This document shows positions 25,401 to 31,400 of a DNA stretch of 64,000 nt, one piece after another. The notes under the pieces were generated by a model. It worked only from the letters and a program-made list of their open reading frames with translations, searched no databases and was not told where the DNA came from. Made by a program: the position numbers and the translations under genes. Position 1 is the stretch's first letter; each line of letters opens with the position of its first letter. The DNA is from Nyssa sinensis (lineage: Eukaryota > Streptophyta > Magnoliopsida > Cornales > Nyssaceae), in contig CM018038.1 of the NCBI GenBank assembly GCA_008638375.1, positions 35,188,597 to 35,252,596 on the forward strand. Reading direction: 5' to 3'.

Positions 25401-28400
25401 ATGAAGTTGCTAAAGCAAAGATTTGGGAAGCGAGAGAAGCTGGCCAAGACTGGCTAGGCTGAGGAAGGTTCTGTCGAGGGTGACGAGAGGCTGGGCCGAA
25501 GGAGCCCAGAGCATGGTTTTAAATCGCAGTCGTGGGATACGACTCGGTCGCGATGTAATGGTATCGGGAGTATCGGATCATTCGTAACGGGAATTGAAAA
25601 TCGCAACCGTGAATTTTTTTCAAATACTATCAATTCTCTTAAAAATTGTTGATATGCATATCTTGACTACAATTATCATATTTTTTTTTTTAACTGCTAT
25701 TTTTCAGTTTTTTAACACCTAAAAAAATATTTTTCTTATAAATAATACTTAAAGAAGATATTTTATAATTTTATATGAATTTTTAAAATTTAAACTAATA
25801 AAAGGTATCATTTAATTTGAATAACATTACAACAAGTAATATAAATAATAACAAAAAAATTGATTATATTCATGAAAATTAATATAGTATGATTAGTAAT
25901 AGAATAAAACTTTTTGAAAAATTTTGAGGCCAAAAGACCTTTTCAAATTCGTCTTGACCTGAATGTTTTGGTAATCCATTTCAATTTTTTTTTTTTTTTT
26001 TGGTTATTTTGTTAAGTATCTCTTATGTATATAAATCTTACAAAAATAGAAATCACAAGCATACTACAAAAAAATCTCAAAATTAAAAATAAATTAACAT
26101 TTTGGAAAAAAAACTTAAAATAGTTGTCATAGTCTTATAACAGCCGTAACGGTCCTATAATGGCCCATAACGGCCGTAACTACCGATACGTAACGACCCT
26201 TATTTAAAACCATGGCCGAGAGGAACTGAGGGAGACAAGAGGTACCGAGAAGGGAAGAACCGACAAAGAGAAGCTATGGTTTAGAAAATTTGCTCAAATA
26301 CCATATCGAAAATATTTTAGAAAATAAAAAAGATGTATTCTTCTATCTAGGAAGTCAAGATTTATAATCACAGCTTACAAGTAAATAAGGAAACTATTCT
26401 AAATTAGTTCCTACAATCAATCAATCAATATAATCAATCTAATGCCTAAATTAAGTTACAAATTAATCTCAATCTAATGCCTAAATTAAGCCACAGATTC
26501 GGTTAATATTTACAACAATAATAATGAAAATGGTGTTGACCCAATAGACTAGGGTATGGCTATCAAAACAAATGCAAGAAGATGGAAGTAAAATCATCTA
26601 GCATGTTTCCAACACTATTGACCTTCAGGGAACCTCATCAATAGTTCCATCCATCTATGGATTCTGATATTGGCAGTCATTTTTAATTAATTAAATGGCC
26701 TTTAGGTAATGAAAAGACAAATAAGTACCCGTCTTACAGTAACAAGACAACAATAATTAATGGAATTTGGAGGCTTACACAGATTAATTCTCCAGTCACA
26801 GAATACGGTAGTCATTTATAGATATCAGTTTTATGTAGTAACCCAACACTATTTTAAGCCTATGTAACTTGCAACCATCTTCTGCACATACTTGTGCAGA
26901 AACTCTTAAATCATATCAATAATCAGATAATAATAGACAAGAATTTGAATGGACAAAATGTAACGTACAAACCTGAATGAATGGAGCCTGGCATCTGATG
27001 GTAATCATAGCTCTTTGGCAATCTTCGTTCGACCACTTGCTTAAGAATGTTTACCAAGCTGACAACTAAATCCTTGTAAGAATTAACATCTGTTGTGATG
27101 AGATCAAACAGAGGGCACAGTGTTGCACCCATAACACCTGGATCATTATCACAAAGCCTCTGACAGAGAAAAAAATCAACAAAAAAAAAAAATTATTCGG
27201 TTGTATACAAATATATTCATTGACCAAACTATAGTTTACGAACATTAATGTGGAATAACATTTGTTTCCTTTTTGCTTTGTGTGTCTACAATAATTAGTG
27301 AAAGTTGCTTGTTTTCAATTACAAAACTCATGTATATGGACTCAAAATTTCAGTCCTTTTATTTATAAGTGTCAGGAAGGCAGAGATGGAAAACTTTCCT
27401 CCATGATTTTCATTATGTCAACAGTGGTCTATATATAGACTTTTACAAAAGGAATAAAGAATATAACAGCAGAGAATAACAGAAAATACAATAACAGCAG
27501 AGAATACAGTTTGTAAAGGTTATTTGAGGTGCTGTGACTGTTCTGCTGTTGGTGCGGTGCCTCTTTGATGTACATTTTGATTTCCAGTGGAGGTACACAG
27601 GTTAATATGCCCCCGCGAGTCCAAGGGGGTGTTAACCAAATTGAGACGAGTCGTGAAGCGAAGGAATTTATCAGCAACAATTGGTTTGGTAAGGGCATCG
27701 GCCAGTTGATCTTGCGAACTACAAAAGGCAATCTATAGAGTGTTTGCTGCAACACGATCTCTGACGAAGTGATAGTCAATATCCATGTGTTTTGTCTTAG
27801 AATGATAGACAGGATTAGCACAGAGATAGGTGGCACCAAGGTTGTCACACCAGAGCTTGGGAGCTTGACTGCAGGGGAAGGCCGAGTTCTCGAAGTAATG
27901 TTTGAAGCCAGAGTAACTCAGCAGCAGTGGAAGCTAAGGATTTGTACTCGGCTTCCGTGGAGGATCTGGCAATAGTTTTCTGCTTTTTGGAACACCACGA
28001 AATCAAATGCCTTCTAAGGAAGATGCAAAAACCTCCGGTAGACCGCCGGTCGTCCGGGCATCCCCCCCAATCGGCGTCAGAATAAGCTTGTAGGGTGAAG
28101 TGGGAATGAGATGCAAAGAAGAGACCGTGGTTGATGGTTCCTTTAAGGTATCTCAGAATTCGTTTAAGTGCTGCCCAGTGGGAGAGTTTAGGAGTGTGCA
28201 TAAATTGACAAATTTCGTTCACTGCAAATGACATATCGGGCCTAGTGAATGAGAGATATTGCAGCCCCCCTACGAGGCTACAATACAAGGGAGGATCATC
28301 AAAGTCAGGGGTGTCATATTTGGATAACTTGAGGGAAGAGGCCATTGGGGAGGTCACGGGTTTTGCCTGTAGCATATTGCTACAAGACAAAAGGTGGTGA

Positions 28401-31400
28401 ATATATTTTCTTTGAGATAAAAGCACACCATTCACAGTATAGTCAAGCTCAAGGCCTAGAAAGAATGACACTTTACCCACATCACGAACGGGGAAGACTA
28501 GGCTCATATCATGAATCAAGGTATCAATCGCAGAGGTGTGTGATGCAGTGACGACAATGTCATCAACATAGACAAGAAGGAAGATGTGATTGTTACCTTG
28601 ATGGAGCATAAAGAGTGAGGGGTCAGCTTCGGAGGGGAAGAAACCATACTCTGTCAACCAAGAACTGAGCTCCCCAAACCAAGCTCGGGGTGCTTGCTAA
28701 AGGCCATACAGAGCTTTGGACAGCTTGCAGACATAGGTGGGATGCTCTGTACTCACGAATCCTTGAGGCTACTGCATGAAGACGGTATCAGTGAGAGTGC
28801 CATGGAGAAAGGCATTCTCAATGTCGAGTTGCCGTAAGGGCCAGCCACGGGAGACCGCAATGGACAGGACAAGACGAATCGTTGTCGGCTTCACAACGGG
28901 GCTAAAAGTCTCGTGATAATCCACACCGGGCTGTTGATGAAAGCCCTTCGCAACCAATCGGGCTTTACGGCATTGAAACGAGCCGTCTGCATTTGTTTTG
29001 GTGCGAAAGACCCAACGGCAACCAAGGATGTTGGAGTTCGGAACAGGGGGAACCAGAGTCCAAGTTTTAGTTCGGAGAAGAGCTGTGTACTCTTGGTCCA
29101 TGGCGTGACGCCACTCAGAGAACTTCGAAGCCACGGAATAACTGGAAGGATCGTCGGGAACAGTGAGACTTGAGGTGAGACATTGGCGAGAGGGATATGG
29201 GACGGTGCCATCAGTGAGGATTTTGGGACGGGAAGAGTTGGTTTGTGCTCTGGTGATGATCGGAGATCGGGGTGGGACAAGTATCGGAGGGGAAGGCACT
29301 GATGGGGAGGAAGATGAGGTGGGGGATGGAGTTAGGGGTCTGGAGATTGAAGAAGGGGATGGGGTAGGTTGTTGGGAGTCTGGGTTTGAGAGAGAAGGAG
29401 TGATGCTTGGCGAGGTAGAAGTGGACGGAGGTAGCTGTGGGCCTGGGCCGAGAATAGAACGAGTGGGTTGAGAGGAAGGAGGGGTGTTTGGGACTGGGCC
29501 TAGGATGGAAGTGGGAAAGATAGGCAGTGGAGTGGAGGATGGGTTAGGAGACGGAATGTTGGTGCTAGGCCGTTTATGAGTTAGAGGAAAGACAGGCTCA
29601 TGGAAAGTGACGTCCCGTGAGATGTACATTTTGTGGGTGTGAAGGTCAAGACAGTTGTAGCCTTTATGGGTCGTGCTGTAGCCCAAGAAAAGACATGGAG
29701 TGGAGCGAAAATGTAATTTGTGGGAAAGATAGGGACGGAGGTTAGGAAAACATAGACATCTGAAGAATCTTAGAAAATTGTAGTCAGGGTCAATTTTGTG
29801 GACCATGGAGTAAGGGGTTTTGTTATTGAGGGTTGGAGTGGGAAGTCGGTTTATGAGATAAATTGCAGTTTCAAAGGCATCGGCCTAGTAGGAGAAGGGA
29901 AGAGATGCATGGGCTAAGAGGGCGAGCCCAGTTTCAACAATATGGCGATGCTTACGTTCAACAAGTCCATTTTGTTGATGTGTGTAAGGACAAGAAAGTC
30001 TATGATTAATTCCAAGGGTTTGACACATTGTAGTGATTGGTTTATATTCTAGTCCACCATCGGTTTGAAGATTGATTAATTTAGTATTAAAAAGCCGCTC
30101 AACAAGAAGTAAGAACTTGGTGAAAATATGGATTGCATCAGATTTAAGTTTGATTGGAAATAACCAAGAATAACAAGTAAAGTGATCAACAAATGAGCTG
30201 TAGTATTTGAAACCCAAACGGGATACATAAGGGGACGGACCCCAGATATCAGTAGAAACTAAAGCTAACGGCCGATTATAGCGGGCCTGACTAGAAGAAA
30301 ACGGAAGCTGGTGGGCTTTGGCCAGTGGGCATTCTGGACATTGAAAAACAGCTTCAGTGGGACAAAATGATAAGCACTTGGAATGTAGAAGACGATGAAC
30401 AACTGCAAGAGAGGGGTGCCCCGTCCGGCGATGCCATTGAGGAAGAGAAGTGGACTGGCTGAGATTGACAGTTGGAGAGGAAGAGCCGATGCTTGGGAAG
30501 GTGTAGAGACCATCACTGGTTGGCCCTGTGAGGAGGGTTTTCTTGGTCCGTGAATCCTTCACACAGAAATGAGTGGAATGAAATTCAAAAAAGCAATTGT
30601 TGTCAGTACAAAAACGAAGAACAGAAATTAGATTTTTGGCTATTTTAGGAACATGAAGTAAGTTGTGAAGATGAAAAGAAGAAGAAGAAGTACAAAGAGA
30701 AGATTCACCGAAATGTTGAATAGGAAGACTGTTACCATCACCAACACGAATTGTATCACGACCAGTGTACTGCTCGGAGGGCAAGTTCAGGTTGGACAGA
30801 TCGTTGGTGATGTGGTGTGTAGCCGCGGAGTCCGGGTACCAAAGGTTCTCTGAGTGCGGACTTGGAGCAGTATAGTTGGCAGAGAACTGATTCGAAGCAG
30901 AGGAAGGAGCAGGAAAACTGGAGGTGGAATCGTACTGGTAGGAATAATTGAATCGATTCCGACACTAGAGAGCAACGTGACCAGATTTGTTGCAAATTTG
31001 ACAAGTGGGTCGGTGCATGGTGCTCTGTTGGGAACCATTATTGGGTGAGTAGGAACGACCACCTCGAGTGTGGGGAGATCGTCCTCTACCCCGACCTTGT
31101 CTGCCACTGCGAAAGGGACCCCAGCTACGGGTCTGAGATGAGGAGGTGAAGTTGGCGGAAAAATCAGAGGGTGTGGTAAGTGTGGTTGTGTGGTTGAGAC
31201 GACTTTCGTGAATTAGGAGAAGTTGATATAAATTATGAGAGGTCAAGGGATCAGAACGGGTGGTGATGGATGTGAGGAAGGATTCATAGGTGGGGCCTAA
31301 GCCATTGAGGATGTAAGAGATCAGTTCCGTTTCAGAGATGAGGTTGCCAATTGCGGCAAGAGAATTGGCAAGAAGACGAACTTTGCCGAAGTAATCTGTG

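Larger units (their letters stand above)
21236..26517 (-). mobile_element. Ty1/copia retrotransposon C, degenerate, 5.3 kb
   Basis: LTRs 21236-21401 and 26304-26517 are flanked by ATAAT (21231-21235 and 26518-26522). The polypurine tract GAGGGAGAG adjoins the 3' LTR; the primer site reads TGGTATTTGAGC. Protease, integrase, RT and RNase H remnants lie on the minus strand with many stops. Gag is not recognisable, and a 700-bp Mutator-like MITE occupies that area. The 5' LTR has an internal duplication of about 48 bp. It is clearly older than copia A and B. Confidence 0.88.
9485..26972 (-). other. AP4E intron 2 (17.5 kb, transposon-filled)
   Basis: The intron separates exons 2 and 3. From left to right it holds about 0.9 kb of plain intron with an AC repeat, copia element A, an LTR fragment, a MITE-like repeat, a LINE with two MITEs in it, copia element C with a Mutator-like MITE in it, and about 450 bp of plain sequence next to exon 2. 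Both coding retrotransposon groups lie in the same strand sense as the gene. Confidence 0.85.

Noticed and set aside
29163..29471. Gly/Glu-rich frame on the plus strand
   Set aside because: It is antisense to the Pro/Ser-rich linker of copia B pol and disappears once that gene is recognised.
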